From Cyanobacteria bacterium GSL.Bin1 (GTDB taxonomy: Bacteria > Cyanobacteriota > Cyanobacteriia > Cyanobacteriales > Rubidibacteraceae), in assembly GCA_009909085.1 (NCBI GenBank), contig JAAANX010000099.1:88551-152550 (forward strand): a DNA stretch of 64,000 bases, given 5' to 3'. The position numbers and the translations under genes were made by a program. Of the stretch, positions 35,324-44,781 are shown piece after piece. The notes beneath the pieces were generated by a model, which did no database searches, was not told the DNA's origin, and saw nothing but the letters and a program-made list of their open reading frames with translations. The stretch's first letter is position 1; every line of letters starts with the position of its first letter.

Positions 35324-36169
35324 ATGAAGGTCGGAATTATTGGTTTAGGTTTAATTGGCGGTTCGTTAGGGTTAGCGCTGCGATCGCGCGGTCATTATAT
35401 CCTCGGGATTTCCCGTCATCAGGAAACTTGCACCCTTGCTTGTGAAAAAGGAATTGCCGATAAGGCGAGTGTTGATTTCTCCCTTCTCCAAGCTACAGAG
35501 GTGGTATTTATTTGTACCCCGATTGGCGCGATTTTACCGACAGTGGAAAAATTACAACCCATTCTTTCCCCCGACACGATTTTGACGGATGTGGGATCAG
35601 TGAAAAGTGCGGTTGTGAATGCAGTCGCCCCTCTCTGGTCAAATTTTATTGGCGGACACCCCATGGCAGGAACCGCAGAACAAGGGATTACAGCAGCCAA
35701 GCCGGACTTATTCCCAGGCACACGATATGTGTTAACCCCCACAGAACACACGCCCTCACAAGCGCAAAAAACGGTCACTGAATTAGTTCAGTCTTTAGAG
35801 ACCGAGGTTATTATTTGTCCCCCAGAAACCCATGATCAAGCTGTCGCTTGGATTTCTCATTTACCGGTATTTGTCAGTAGCAGTTTAATTGCTGCTTCTC
35901 TGCAAGAAACCGATCCCGAAGTGGCACAGTTAGCACAAAAACTCGCAAGTTCTGGCTTCCGGGATACCAGTCGCGTCGGTGGGGGGAACCCAGAATTAGG
36001 GGTGATGATGGCAAAATATAATAAAGAAGCCGTGCAGCGATCGCTGCAAGTGTATCAAGAACAATTAGAGACAATCAAGCAAGTGATTGAAGCCGAAAAT
36101 TGGGATGTTTTAGAGATGATGTTAGGGCAAACTAAGGGCGCGCGATCGCGCTACGATATGACTCATTGA
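35324..36169 (+). CDS. tyrA: Prephenate/arogenate dehydrogenase
   Basis: Tyrosine biosynthesis; cyanobacterial enzymes usually use arogenate and NADP. 281 residues: KVGIIGLGLIGGSLGLALRS dinucleotide fold, VFICTPIGAILPTVE, LTDVGSVKSAVVNAV, GGHPMAGTAEQGI with the catalytic histidine, and the dimerising helical half (HDQAVAWISHLPVFVSSSLI). The last 36 bases or so before the stop (36112-36147) recur in diverged form at 36929-36964 on the far side of the following toxin-antitoxin pair. Confidence 0.93.
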   Translation: MKVGIIGLGLIGGSLGLALRSRGHYILGISRHQETCTLACEKGIADKASVDFSLLQATEVVFICTPIGAILPTVEKLQPILSPDTILTDVGSVKSAVVNAVAPLWSNFIGGHPMAGTAEQGITAAKPDLFPGTRYVLTPTEHTPSQAQKTVTELVQSLETEVIICPPETHDQAVAWISHLPVFVSSSLIAASLQETDPEVAQLAQKLASSGFRDTSRVGGGNPELGVMMAKYNKEAVQRSLQVYQEQLETIKQVIEAENWDVLEMMLGQTKGARSRYDMTH

Positions 36170-36176
36170 CTTGGAT

Positions 36177-36593
36177 TTAATTTTCATCTGTATCAAAAGC
36201 ATAAAATGCTGCTGGACTCATAACCTTGGGGGAATTGAGTTCTAAAGTTAAAATATCTTTATCACCAGTAATCAAGTAGTCACATTGAGAGTAAATAGCA
36301 GCTATCACAATCGGCAAATCTGCTTGATCTCTCAAAAAAGTTAGGTCGTCACGGGAGGCGGGTTCGATATTATCAATATCAACAAGTTCGTAGGATAACT
36401 CAATCAAAAACGTCTCTAGCGTTTCAATCTGATTCGGAAACTTCCGCTCAAACACTGCATATAGTTCATCCACAACATACTGAGATATAACTAAGGTATG
36501 CCATGCAATTGCGTATCGCATAAACTCAGCTACCGATGAATTAGGGAACAGAATTGCCGAAATAATCACATTAGTATCAATAAATAAACGCAC
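36177..36593 (-). CDS. PIN-family toxin (COG1569 type)
   Basis: 138 residues: MRLFIDTNVIISAILFPNSS with the first aspartate, VVDELYAVFERKFPN with the acidic E, DLPIVIAAIYSQCDYLITGDKDIL with the final two aspartates. This is the putative-toxin PIN family with DTNVxxSA. It follows an AbrB-type antitoxin by six bases. Predicted ribonuclease. It starts eight bases after the convergent tyrA stop. Confidence 0.9.
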   Translation of the reverse strand: MRLFIDTNVIISAILFPNSSVAEFMRYAIAWHTLVISQYVVDELYAVFERKFPNQIETLETFLIELSYELVDIDNIEPASRDDLTFLRDQADLPIVIAAIYSQCDYLITGDKDILTLELNSPKVMSPAAFYAFDTDEN

Positions 36594-36599
36594 AGCAAA

Positions 36600-36854
36600 T
36601 TACTGCCCATTTTCAATGCGAACTTCTTTAACTAATTGGATGACATCTTCTTCGTTGCGAATTTCCGCTTTTTCTGCTGCACCAGAAAGTTCTTCCTGTA
36701 TTTTAGAAAGTGCAGTCAGTGATGAGTTAGCAAGGGTGATTTTGCCATTTTCTTCAATAAATAAAACTTTGTCGCCAGGTTTAAGATTCAGTTGCTTGCG
36801 AATCTCAACCGGTATCGTAATTTGTCCTTTAGAGGTAACTTTAGCTAGTTCCAT
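36600..36854 (-). CDS. AbrB/MazE-type antitoxin
   Basis: 84 residues: MELAKVTSKGQITIPVEIRK then QLNLKPGDKVLFIEENGKIT is the swapped-hairpin AbrB DNA-binding domain; the tail (LSKIQEELSGAAEKAEIRNE) binds the toxin. Likely autorepressor of the pair with the PIN protein. Confidence 0.92.
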   Translation of the reverse strand: MELAKVTSKGQITIPVEIRKQLNLKPGDKVLFIEENGKITLANSSLTALSKIQEELSGAAEKAEIRNEEDVIQLVKEVRIENGQ

Positions 36855-36928
36855 AACCCTTCCTTACATTCCTTACTATTATTGTATAACTGTATTTTGC
36901 TAGCGCTGCCAATAGATTAGGAATGATG

Positions 36929-36964
36929 AGAGATGATGTTAGGGCAAACCCAAGATGCGCGATC
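36929..36964 (+). repeat. Diverged copy of the tyrA 3' end
   Basis: AGAGATGATGTTAGGGCAAA is identical in both copies (36112 and 36929), in an exact run of 21 bases; across 36 bases 31 match. The copies lie 817 bases apart in direct orientation and bracket the AbrB/PIN toxin-antitoxin pair. Confidence 0.8.
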
Positions 36965-37121
36965 AAATTTTTTATAAGTCAGGAATTATACGCGTTTGGT
37001 ATCATAAAAGGGATGATTGATGCTTCTGTGATTCCAAGGGTCACGCATGCAAAAGACTGGACTACTCTCTAATTTTACGTTAATTGTGTTTGAATAAATT
37101 ATCTTTTATTTGTATTTAATA

Positions 37122-38267
37122 ATGCTTCGATCAATTATTTTATTTCTAGTTTTAGTTACATTAGCTGCTTGCGGCAGTTCTGCTCAAGTGCAAGCCCAAG
37201 ATCGTCTTTTCCCTAAAATGTCGGTTGATTTTTTAGATTCTTATGAACTGCCTAAACAGACATTTGAAAAAACACCGGTTGGTGGTTTATCTGGGATCAC
37301 CTATAACCAGAAGAAAAATTTATTTTATGCGATTTCGGATGATCGCAGCCGAAATGCCCCGGCAAGATTTTATACCCTTGATATTAGCGTTAAACTCCAA
37401 GAAACCACGCCACAAATTGCAGATGTTAGCGTGGAAGATGTTACGTTTCTCCAAACTGAGGCGGGAGAAGTTTTTCCCAAGGGAGAAATTGATGGTGAAG
37501 GGATTGCTTTTGCCCCCGGCAATACGGTCTTTATTTCTAGTGAAGGGAACACGGAGCAAAATATTTATCCTTTTGTCAAGCGCTTTGATCTCGATACAGG
37601 AGTGCAGAAACAAACCCTTCCGTTACCGCAACGGTTTTTATTACCAGAAACAGAAGAAGATGCCCCCAGAGGGGTGAGAAATAATCTGGGGTTTGAATCT
37701 CTAACGCTTAATCCGAGTGGTGTACTCAGTCCAGAAGGGGATCCCTTTCGAGTTTTCACCGCAACAGAATCGTCTCTCCGTCAGGATCAATTACCTAAAG
37801 ATTCGGAAGAACCAACCCGAGTTCGTTTTTTACATTATGTGGTTAATCCGATTGGGCAACCCCTTCCGATTGCCGAACATTTATATTTATTAGATGAACC
37901 CCCATTAGGAACCGTTGGTAATGGTTTAACCGAAGTTTTAGCTATTCAACCGGAAGGGTATTTCTTAACCCTAGAACGGTCTTATGGCTTATCAGGATAT
38001 GGTGCCAAACTCTTTCTGATGACAATTGGCAATGCAACAGATACGTCAGGCGTAAACACCTTTAATGTTGAATTAGGAGGATTGCAACCGCTGCGGAAAA
38101 AGCTATTGTTTGATTTCTCTGAACTTGATTTCGATATCTATAATTTGGAAGGCTTAGCTGTGGGTCCAACTTTACCCGATGGCAGTCAAAGTTTATTTGT
38201 CATTAGTGATGATAATTTTAATGAACAGGAAATTACCCAAATTTTATTGTTTCGTTTGCAAAATTAA
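37122..38267 (+). CDS. Exported lipoprotein, esterase-like activity of phytase family
   Basis: 381 residues from ATG 37122 (a TTG four codons earlier is less likely). Lipobox at the end of the signal, LVTLAACGSS, so the mature protein is probably membrane-anchored outside the cytoplasm. Beta-propeller-like body: GGLSGITYNQKKNLFYAISD, DGEGIAFAPGNTVFISSEGN, NLGFESLTLNP, YNLEGLAVGPTLPDGSQSLF and VISDDNFN. The repeats GLSGI.../EGIAF/ESLTL/EGLAV are typical of the phytase-like esterase family (DUF4397-unrelated). Substrate unknown; phosphoester or lipid hydrolysis is inferred only. Confidence 0.83.
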   Translation: MLRSIILFLVLVTLAACGSSAQVQAQDRLFPKMSVDFLDSYELPKQTFEKTPVGGLSGITYNQKKNLFYAISDDRSRNAPARFYTLDISVKLQETTPQIADVSVEDVTFLQTEAGEVFPKGEIDGEGIAFAPGNTVFISSEGNTEQNIYPFVKRFDLDTGVQKQTLPLPQRFLLPETEEDAPRGVRNNLGFESLTLNPSGVLSPEGDPFRVFTATESSLRQDQLPKDSEEPTRVRFLHYVVNPIGQPLPIAEHLYLLDEPPLGTVGNGLTEVLAIQPEGYFLTLERSYGLSGYGAKLFLMTIGNATDTSGVNTFNVELGGLQPLRKKLLFDFSELDFDIYNLEGLAVGPTLPDGSQSLFVISDDNFNEQEITQILLFRLQN

Positions 38268-38323
38268 ATCAAACTTGCTTGATTCCCTAAAACAGCTAAC
38301 GAATGACAAATAACTAACTTATT

Positions 38324-40636
38324 ATGTCCTACTGGCACATTGTTCCTAAACCTGAAATTCCAGACTGGTTCCTCACGGCAGTCGCACAGTATCATCCGCC
38401 ATACTCTCCATATATTGCTCAATTATTGTGGCAACGAGGCATTGATGATTTAGACAGTTTAAAGCAATTTCTTGACCCGAAAACGTATACGCCCACTTCT
38501 GGCTTTGCTGGTTTTGGACGACAAATGGAGTTAGCGATTCAACGATGTCAGCAAGCCTGGGAAAATCAGGAAAAAGTTGTCATCTGGGGAGATTTTGATG
38601 CCGATGGGGTCACGGCAACAAGTGTGCTTTGGGAAGGGTTACAACCTTTTTTTCCCACTCCGGAAAGCCTCTCTTATTACATTCCGAATCGTCTGACTGA
38701 GTCTCATGGCTTGAACGAACCAGGGTTGAGACAATTGGCAGCGAATGGGGTGGAATTAGTGATTACTTGCGATACCGGAAGCACGAATTTGGCGGAAATG
38801 AAAATTGCTAAAACCTTGGGGATTGATCTGATCATTACCGATCATCATACGTTGCCCTCAGAAGAACCTGATGTCGTTGCCATTCTCAACCCTAAATATT
38901 TAGCCCCATCGCATCCGCTCTATCATCTGTCGGGTGTCGCCGTAGCGTATAAACTCATTGAGGCTTTATCTGAATCTTTTCCGGAAATTCCAGAACAGCC
39001 AGCAGAAACGTTATTAGATTTAGTCGCCATTGGACTGATTGCCGATTTAGTAGAACTGCGAGGAGATTGTCGCTATTTAGCTCAACAAGGCATTCAAAAA
39101 TTAGCCCAACAACTGAATCATCCCACGCGCCCAGGGATTGCTGAACTGTTGAAGTTATGTAAGAGAAGCGGCGATCGACCGATGGATATTGCCTTTGGCA
39201 TTGGTCCTCGTATTAATGCCATTAGTCGTATTCAAGGGGATGCGACATTTGCAGTGGAATTGTTAACCAGTCAAGACGAAACCGTTTGTAAACAACTGGC
39301 TCAACAAACTGAAATTGCGAATACGCGTCGCAAGGAACTACAAAAGGAAGTGGAAACTGCCGTGAAATGGCGCATTGCAGAACTGGATTTATCGACAACG
39401 GGGGTAATTGTTCTCGCTGATTCCCAATGGCAACCGGGGGTTTTAGGGTTAGTAGCGGGACAAATTGCTCAAGAATATGCCCGTCCCACCATCCTTTTAA
39501 ACTTGGATACGGCTAATGAAGAAGAAATCAGTTTTGCTCGCGGTTCTGCCCGTTCTGTGCAGAAAATCGATCTTTATCAACTGCTGCGATCGCAGCAACA
39601 TTTATTACATCGCTTTGGCGGACATCCGTTTGCTGCAGGACTCAGTATTAAAGCAGAAAATCTCCCGATTTTTCGAGAGGCAATTAATCAACAATTTCGC
39701 CAGCAATATGGCAGTATTGCCCCCGAACCTACCTTGGCAATTGATTTGATTGTTACTGTTCAAGAGTTAGGAAAAGAACTCTTTCAAGCTTTAAAATTAC
39801 TGGAACCTTATGGAATGGGCAATCCGCTTCCGCGCTTACTGATTCAAAATTGCTGGTTTGAGCAAGTTTGGAATAAAAATATTCAAGATTATACGGGTAA
39901 GAAAATTCGCTATATTCGCACCACATTTAAAATTTGTGATGAAACTAAGCCAGAGGGATTTCCTGGCATGTGGTGGGGACACTATAAGGAAGAGTTACCG
40001 GAGAATCAATCGTTTGATGCGGTAGTCGAACTAGATTTTAATGCTTATCAAAAAGAGTACGAAGTGCGCATTGTAGAAGTCAAAGCAAAGCAGCAACAAG
40101 ATAGTTATTCTTTTGGGAGTGATGAGACACTGGTCTTGCTGGATTGTCGAGGAGAGAAGACACCCGTTGAGACCAAAGAGCCGGTTTTAACGGTCGATAA
40201 CTGTCCTCGCCATTGGGAAGAAATAACGTCAACTCTGGAAGCAGGAATGAAAAGCAATTGCGCGATCGCGCTGACTTATTCGTCACCTCATCACTTGCCA
40301 GCAAAAGAGATTTGGAAACAGTTACTGGGTATTGCCAAATATCTCAGCCGGACTGAGCAAATTGTGACCCAAGAAAAACTACAAACTCAGTTGGCATTAA
40401 GTCGAAAAACACTTACCCTTGGTCTGCAAGCATTGATGAGTATCGGCTTTCATCTCGAAGGAGAAGTAGCAATAAAAGTAACAGGAACAGCAAAGACTGA
40501 TATTTTTAGTCCTGACGCTGTTCAGACTTTTTTAGCGGCAGTTCAAGAAGAACAATTTCGTTGTCAGTACTTTTCTGAAGTACCCATCGACATGATTCGT
40601 AAGCAAGGTCTAGCTGTTTCTGCTGATTCCAAATAA
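38324..40636 (+). CDS. recJ: Single-stranded-DNA-specific exonuclease RecJ
   Basis: 5'-3' ssDNA exonuclease of recombination and mismatch repair. 770 residues: motif I VIWGDFDADGVTATSVL, DTGS, motif III DHHTLP, KLIEALSE, VAIGLIADLVEL, then DHHA1 with GGHPFAAGLSI and the OB-like domain LEPYGMGNPLPRLL. A C-terminal extension of about 150 residues (from about 620) beyond the E. coli length, ending in a helical helix-turn-helix-like part (EKLQTQLALSRKTLTLGLQA), is common in cyanobacterial RecJ. Confidence 0.95.
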   Translation: MSYWHIVPKPEIPDWFLTAVAQYHPPYSPYIAQLLWQRGIDDLDSLKQFLDPKTYTPTSGFAGFGRQMELAIQRCQQAWENQEKVVIWGDFDADGVTATSVLWEGLQPFFPTPESLSYYIPNRLTESHGLNEPGLRQLAANGVELVITCDTGSTNLAEMKIAKTLGIDLIITDHHTLPSEEPDVVAILNPKYLAPSHPLYHLSGVAVAYKLIEALSESFPEIPEQPAETLLDLVAIGLIADLVELRGDCRYLAQQGIQKLAQQLNHPTRPGIAELLKLCKRSGDRPMDIAFGIGPRINAISRIQGDATFAVELLTSQDETVCKQLAQQTEIANTRRKELQKEVETAVKWRIAELDLSTTGVIVLADSQWQPGVLGLVAGQIAQEYARPTILLNLDTANEEEISFARGSARSVQKIDLYQLLRSQQHLLHRFGGHPFAAGLSIKAENLPIFREAINQQFRQQYGSIAPEPTLAIDLIVTVQELGKELFQALKLLEPYGMGNPLPRLLIQNCWFEQVWNKNIQDYTGKKIRYIRTTFKICDETKPEGFPGMWWGHYKEELPENQSFDAVVELDFNAYQKEYEVRIVEVKAKQQQDSYSFGSDETLVLLDCRGEKTPVETKEPVLTVDNCPRHWEEITSTLEAGMKSNCAIALTYSSPHHLPAKEIWKQLLGIAKYLSRTEQIVTQEKLQTQLALSRKTLTLGLQALMSIGFHLEGEVAIKVTGTAKTDIFSPDAVQTFLAAVQEEQFRCQYFSEVPIDMIRKQGLAVSADSK

Positions 40637-41037
40637 AGGAGCATTTTCTGGTAAAAGGGTTCCGGATCGAAATTGTAATTTTCCTTAATATTCAACGATT
40701 TTGCGTCCTTTCAGCCGATGGATCTTGAATAGTCAGCTTAATTTTGCTATTTTGATGAAGTATGGGTTGAAGTTGTGTCTAATTCTTAAAAAGTAAGCTT
40801 GGAAAGCTAGTAATACGTTTCAAGCTTTATCAACCCTCTTTTTTTAGCGGCAACGCGTTGAATGAATTCATTTGTAACGACTTTGTTATAAATTTGACAA
40901 ATTAAACTATTTCAGGTGAAGAATTAACGACTGGGCGATTAATTTTGTTTGCATCGAGGGATGAGTGTACTGATTTTTTCTCCCTTGCCTCCCCGATCCA
41001 ACTTCGACCCATTATTTCAAAACTGACCGACAACGAC
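40637..41037. other. Intergenic region between convergent recJ and ecfT genes
   Basis: 401 bases. An imperfect inverted repeat AAGCTTGGAAA...TTTCAAGCTT (40795-40827) is followed within 12 bases by TTTTTTT (40839-40845); it may terminate recJ. No gene, RNA or repeat recognised otherwise. Confidence 0.45.
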
Positions 41038-41913
41038 TTATTGTCCCCCCCAAAGGAAACGCCCGCCTAAAAAGAGGATGATTCCACCAATGGCAAGCCA
41101 GTCTCTGCCTCTGAGCCTTAGGTAATGCCATTGGACATTATGTTGATCGGGACTGGTAAAGCCTCGCACTTCCATCGCGATCGCGATTTGTTCGGCTCTC
41201 ATCAAGAGGTTTTCCAATAACTTTTCTGCCACCATTAACCACAGCGTTAGACTTTTACGAATACCCAATTTTTTCCAGTTAATTGCCCGGGTACTAACCG
41301 AACGAACCAGATTTTGAATTTCTTCTAAAACCAGGGGAATGAAGCGTAGGGATAGGGTTAGAGTAAGTAAGATTTCGGTTACTGGAACGCCAAAGCGGCG
41401 TAACGGTTGAAAAAAGGTTTCTAAACCGGCAGTAATTTTTTCGGGGGCAGTGGTTAAAAGATAAAGATTGGTACTATAAATGAGGGTAAAAATGAGGGTG
41501 CTGACGCGAATGGCAAGGTCGAGAGACCGACGAGTCACAGTGAGCCAAGCTTCATTAATTAAGACGTACTGATAATCAGTTGGTTGGGGGAGGTCCAGAT
41601 CGCTGCTGGGTAATCTGGGTTGATGGTTAATAGCAAGTCCATCATCGAAAATGCAGGTCAACACAAAGACTAATGTGCAAAGGATCAGTAGCCATCCCAT
41701 CTGTTGTCGCCAAACGCGGAGGGGAATGCGAGCCAAGAACGTAATTAAAATTAAAGCAAAGACTAAGCCAATCCGCCACAGGGGATGCGCCAAAATGGGG
41801 GTGAGAAGAAACCCCATCAACCAAGCCAGTTTAATTCTTGGATCGAGATGATGAAGCCAAGTATCGGGTTTTTCTAAATATAAGCCAATGGGCAGCGATC
41901 GCAGTAAGTCCAT
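41038..41913 (-). CDS. Energy-coupling factor transporter transmembrane protein EcfT (CbiQ family)
   Basis: Membrane T component of an ECF vitamin or metal importer, coupling A ATPases to an S subunit. 291 residues, about five or six membrane helices; N-terminal DTWLHHLDPRIKLAWLMGFL and the coupling motifs at the C-terminal helices (SVSTRAINWKK, AMEVRGFTSPDQ; the family's AxG and MEARGF-like motifs). No A or S component lies in the window, as is common in cyanobacteria where the T unit is shared. Confidence 0.9.
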   Translation of the reverse strand: MDLLRSLPIGLYLEKPDTWLHHLDPRIKLAWLMGFLLTPILAHPLWRIGLVFALILITFLARIPLRVWRQQMGWLLILCTLVFVLTCIFDDGLAINHQPRLPSSDLDLPQPTDYQYVLINEAWLTVTRRSLDLAIRVSTLIFTLIYSTNLYLLTTAPEKITAGLETFFQPLRRFGVPVTEILLTLTLSLRFIPLVLEEIQNLVRSVSTRAINWKKLGIRKSLTLWLMVAEKLLENLLMRAEQIAIAMEVRGFTSPDQHNVQWHYLRLRGRDWLAIGGIILFLGGRFLWGGQ

Positions 41914-41990
41914 ATAACAATTAATAATTCAACTGAGTGGTCATGGGCTGATGATGCAAAGAATCAGTCGCTATCCATTATTAAGTTCTC

Positions 41991-43361
41991 CTACACTCTT
42001 GTTGCACGATTCAGTTTGTTTTCTTCGACATCTCGGGGTCGCTTACCACGCCAAATTAAACGTAAGGGTGTTCCAGTAAAGCCTAATTGTTCTCGGAATT
42101 GACGGTCAATATAACGGCGATAGGTATCATTGAAACGTTTAGGATCGTTCACGAATAGGGCAATGGTTGGCGGTTGGGTACTCACCTGCGTTCCGTAATA
42201 AATTCTGCCTTGTTTCCCTTGACGACTCGTCGGTGGAGAATACCAAGCCACTGCTTCTTGAATCACTTCATTGATCACAGCGGTACTGACACGGCGACGA
42301 TGTTCTTGCACCGCAGTCTGAATGGAATCAAAAATGGTTTTTACCCGTTGTCCGGTTAAGGCACTGACAAATAAAATTTCTGACCAATACATAAAATAAA
42401 CGCGATCGCGCAGCATTTTTTCATATTGATAAATTGTATTGGAATCTTTTTCTAACGCATCCCATTTATTCACAATAATAATCGCCGCTTTCCCTTCTTC
42501 TTCAATTCGTCCAGCGAGTTTCATATCTTGATCGGTAATGCTATCTAAGGCATCAATGACCAGGAGAGAAACATCAGAGCGTCGAATGGCTTTAAATGCC
42601 CGATTAATACTAAAAAATTCCGCACCATACCGAATGTTTTTCTTCTTGCGAATCCCTGCGGTATCAATCAAGCGATAGACTTGTCCTTGATGTTCAATTT
42701 GTAAATCAATGGCATCGCGAGTCGTCCCTGAAATCGGGCTAACAATGGAACGACTTGCCCCAGTTAGAGCATTGAGTAAACTGGATTTACCGACATTTGG
42801 ACGACCAATAATCGCAACATTAATTTCGGTTTCTTCTGCTTCGGGTAAAGCTTCATAAGGGGGAAAAGTGGAGATCACAGCATCTAATAAATCGCCCGTT
42901 CCACTCCCATGAATACCGGAAACAGGATACGGTTCTCCTAACCCTAATTCCCAAAATTGTGCGGCTTGCATTAACCCTTGTTCCGGCGATTCACACTTAT
43001 TCACCGCTAAATAAACCGGAACGTTTTGCTGACGTAACCACTCGGCAATTTCTTCATCTCCAGAAGTGGGTCCACTTTGCCCATCGACTACAAAAATTGC
43101 CGCAACGGCTTCTGATAACGCCATCATCGCTTGCTGTCGAATTTCCGGTAAAAATTCACTGTCATCATCAAAGACAATGCCACCAGTATCCACCACTAAA
43201 AAATCGCGATCGCGCCAAAAACTCGGTTGATATAAACGGTCGCGGGTAATTCCCGGTTCATCATGGACAATGGCATTGCGACTCCCCGTCAAACGATTCA
43301 CTAACGTCGATTTTCCGACATTCGGACGACCAATAATTGCAACAATGGGTAACTTTTTCAT
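41991..43361 (-). CDS. der: GTPase Der (EngA), ribosome biogenesis
   Basis: Double-GTPase acting in 50S assembly. 456 residues. First G domain [33 protein letters not shown]; second G domain [33 protein letters not shown]-terminal KH-like domain ending [17 protein letters not shown]. All switch motifs intact. Confidence 0.97.
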   Translation of the reverse strand: MKKLPIVAIIGRPNVGKSTLVNRLTGSRNAIVHDEPGITRDRLYQPSFWRDRDFLVVDTGGIVFDDDSEFLPEIRQQAMMALSEAVAAIFVVDGQSGPTSGDEEIAEWLRQQNVPVYLAVNKCESPEQGLMQAAQFWELGLGEPYPVSGIHGSGTGDLLDAVISTFPPYEALPEAEETEINVAIIGRPNVGKSSLLNALTGASRSIVSPISGTTRDAIDLQIEHQGQVYRLIDTAGIRKKKNIRYGAEFFSINRAFKAIRRSDVSLLVIDALDSITDQDMKLAGRIEEEGKAAIIIVNKWDALEKDSNTIYQYEKMLRDRVYFMYWSEILFVSALTGQRVKTIFDSIQTAVQEHRRRVSTAVINEVIQEAVAWYSPPTSRQGKQGRIYYGTQVSTQPPTIALFVNDPKRFNDTYRRYIDRQFREQLGFTGTPLRLIWRGKRPRDVEENKLNRATRV

Positions 43362-43460
43362 AATAATAAATAAATGCGCGTCTTTAACCCACAGGTTGTA
43401 ACGCGCCCTCCCTAAACGTTCATTGTAGTTTTCTTGTTGGCAATGTGAGCCAGACGATCT

Positions 43461-43892
43461 TTAAAAGGGAATGTCATCCAAATTTTTTTCTTCTTCCTGC
43501 GTTCCCCCTGCTGTTTGCGGTTGTGAAGTAGGAAACTCAACTAAATTATCCGTCTCTTTTTGAGCAGAAGGTTCGGGGGCAGTTCCCTTACCTATTCCAT
43601 GAATGCGAGATAAGGTAAATTCTGCCCGTTTTTCTTTGAACCCTTCTTGACGTTCAAGAATGTTCATGCGCAGACGACCTTCTAAAATAACTTGATCCCC
43701 AGCGTGATAATTTTGAGCAACATCATTGGCTAAGTTATCTCCCCAAGCCACTACCTTTAAACTGGCCGGTGGATCATTATCGCGCAAACCGGAAAATTCC
43801 ACCATCATTTCTGTTAAAGGAGTTTGATTTTCTTGCGTGTAGCGCAGTTGGGGTTGGCTGGTAATTTGTGCCATTAAAATACAACTATTCAT
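43461..43892 (-). CDS. ssb: Single-stranded DNA-binding protein
   Basis: 143 residues. OB fold: LMAQITSQPQLRYTQENQTP, LKVVAWGDNLANDVAQNYHA, DQVILEGRLRMNI, then a low-complexity linker and an acidic tip KNLDDIPF that is the C-terminal protein-interaction tail (DDxPF). One of the short cyanobacterial Ssb forms. Upstream of der on the same strand, about 100 bases apart. Confidence 0.92.
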   Translation of the reverse strand: MNSCILMAQITSQPQLRYTQENQTPLTEMMVEFSGLRDNDPPASLKVVAWGDNLANDVAQNYHAGDQVILEGRLRMNILERQEGFKEKRAEFTLSRIHGIGKGTAPEPSAQKETDNLVEFPTSQPQTAGGTQEEEKNLDDIPF

Positions 43893-43944
43893 CCTCTCCT
43901 CCTAAACTTTTTTGCTTCGTTTTAACATCAACTTAATCTCCATT

Positions 43945-44706
43945 TTAACCTGTCGGGTCGAGCCAACGTAGGACTTCTTTTTTCAATTGCGTAATATCGC
44001 GATAAAATTGCTGTTTCACCCATTGACCTAAGGCATCAAGTGGGGAAAAATTGTTTCCCGGTTGCCAATTCCATTCTTTCGGGTTGACGGGGGTCAAATG
44101 ATTACCGGAAAGCTGCAAATAGGAGACTAAATTGGGAGAAGACGCTTCTAAAACGGGCTTTAAATCTTCAGTTTGATCAATGGTATCATCTTGAAAACGA
44201 ACTAAAAGAGTCCGTGTTTTTCCGTAATCTTTTTTGACAATATCTAGGGTCCGTTCTGGGGAAGGTGTAAATTCCAAATCAAGAGCAATCAAATTATTTA
44301 ATTGTTCCACCAAGGGAACCGCTTGTCGGGCTGGATAATTATTATAAGAAATGAGGAGATTTCCCGCCCGTTTCACTTCATATAAACTATTAATGAGTAA
44401 ATGTAATTTGCAGCCCATACTATGCCCAATGCCATAAATGGGGAGATAGCGCTGAAATAAGCCCAACCGTTGATAGGCGGTTTCAAACCGATTCAAGGTT
44501 CGCTGCGCGATCGCGCTATGATTTAAGTCGTTTAAAAAGGGCGTCGCGATAACCGCGTATCCTTCCTCGGCTAAAGATTCCAACAACCAACTATAGGTCA
44601 CTTGTGGCGCAGTCGCGACAAACGCCCCACCTAAAAAATGAATTAACCCTTTCGGTTGTGAAGGTAATAAAACTGAATTGCCCGCAACCTCTTCCCAATT
44701 CGTCAT
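43945..44706 (-). CDS. DUF1350-family protein (alpha/beta-hydrolase-like)
   Basis: 253 residues from ATG 44706; the longer frame from 44730 is less likely. Elements: GLIHFLGGAFVATAPQVTYS, YGIGHSMGCKLHLLINSLY (a GHSMG nucleophile elbow), and SGNHLTPV at the C terminus (candidate catalytic His). DUF1350 is found in cyanobacteria and plants, with an alpha/beta-hydrolase fold but no established substrate. Divergent from the GST gene, 75 bases apart. Confidence 0.85.
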   Translation of the reverse strand: MTNWEEVAGNSVLLPSQPKGLIHFLGGAFVATAPQVTYSWLLESLAEEGYAVIATPFLNDLNHSAIAQRTLNRFETAYQRLGLFQRYLPIYGIGHSMGCKLHLLINSLYEVKRAGNLLISYNNYPARQAVPLVEQLNNLIALDLEFTPSPERTLDIVKKDYGKTRTLLVRFQDDTIDQTEDLKPVLEASSPNLVSYLQLSGNHLTPVNPKEWNWQPGNNFSPLDALGQWVKQQFYRDITQLKKEVLRWLDPTG

Positions 44707-44781
44707 ATTTGCAAAAAGTAACTCACACAATCGCCTTATTAATGTTAACTTTTATGAAAGCAAGCTCGCATCGAATTAACT

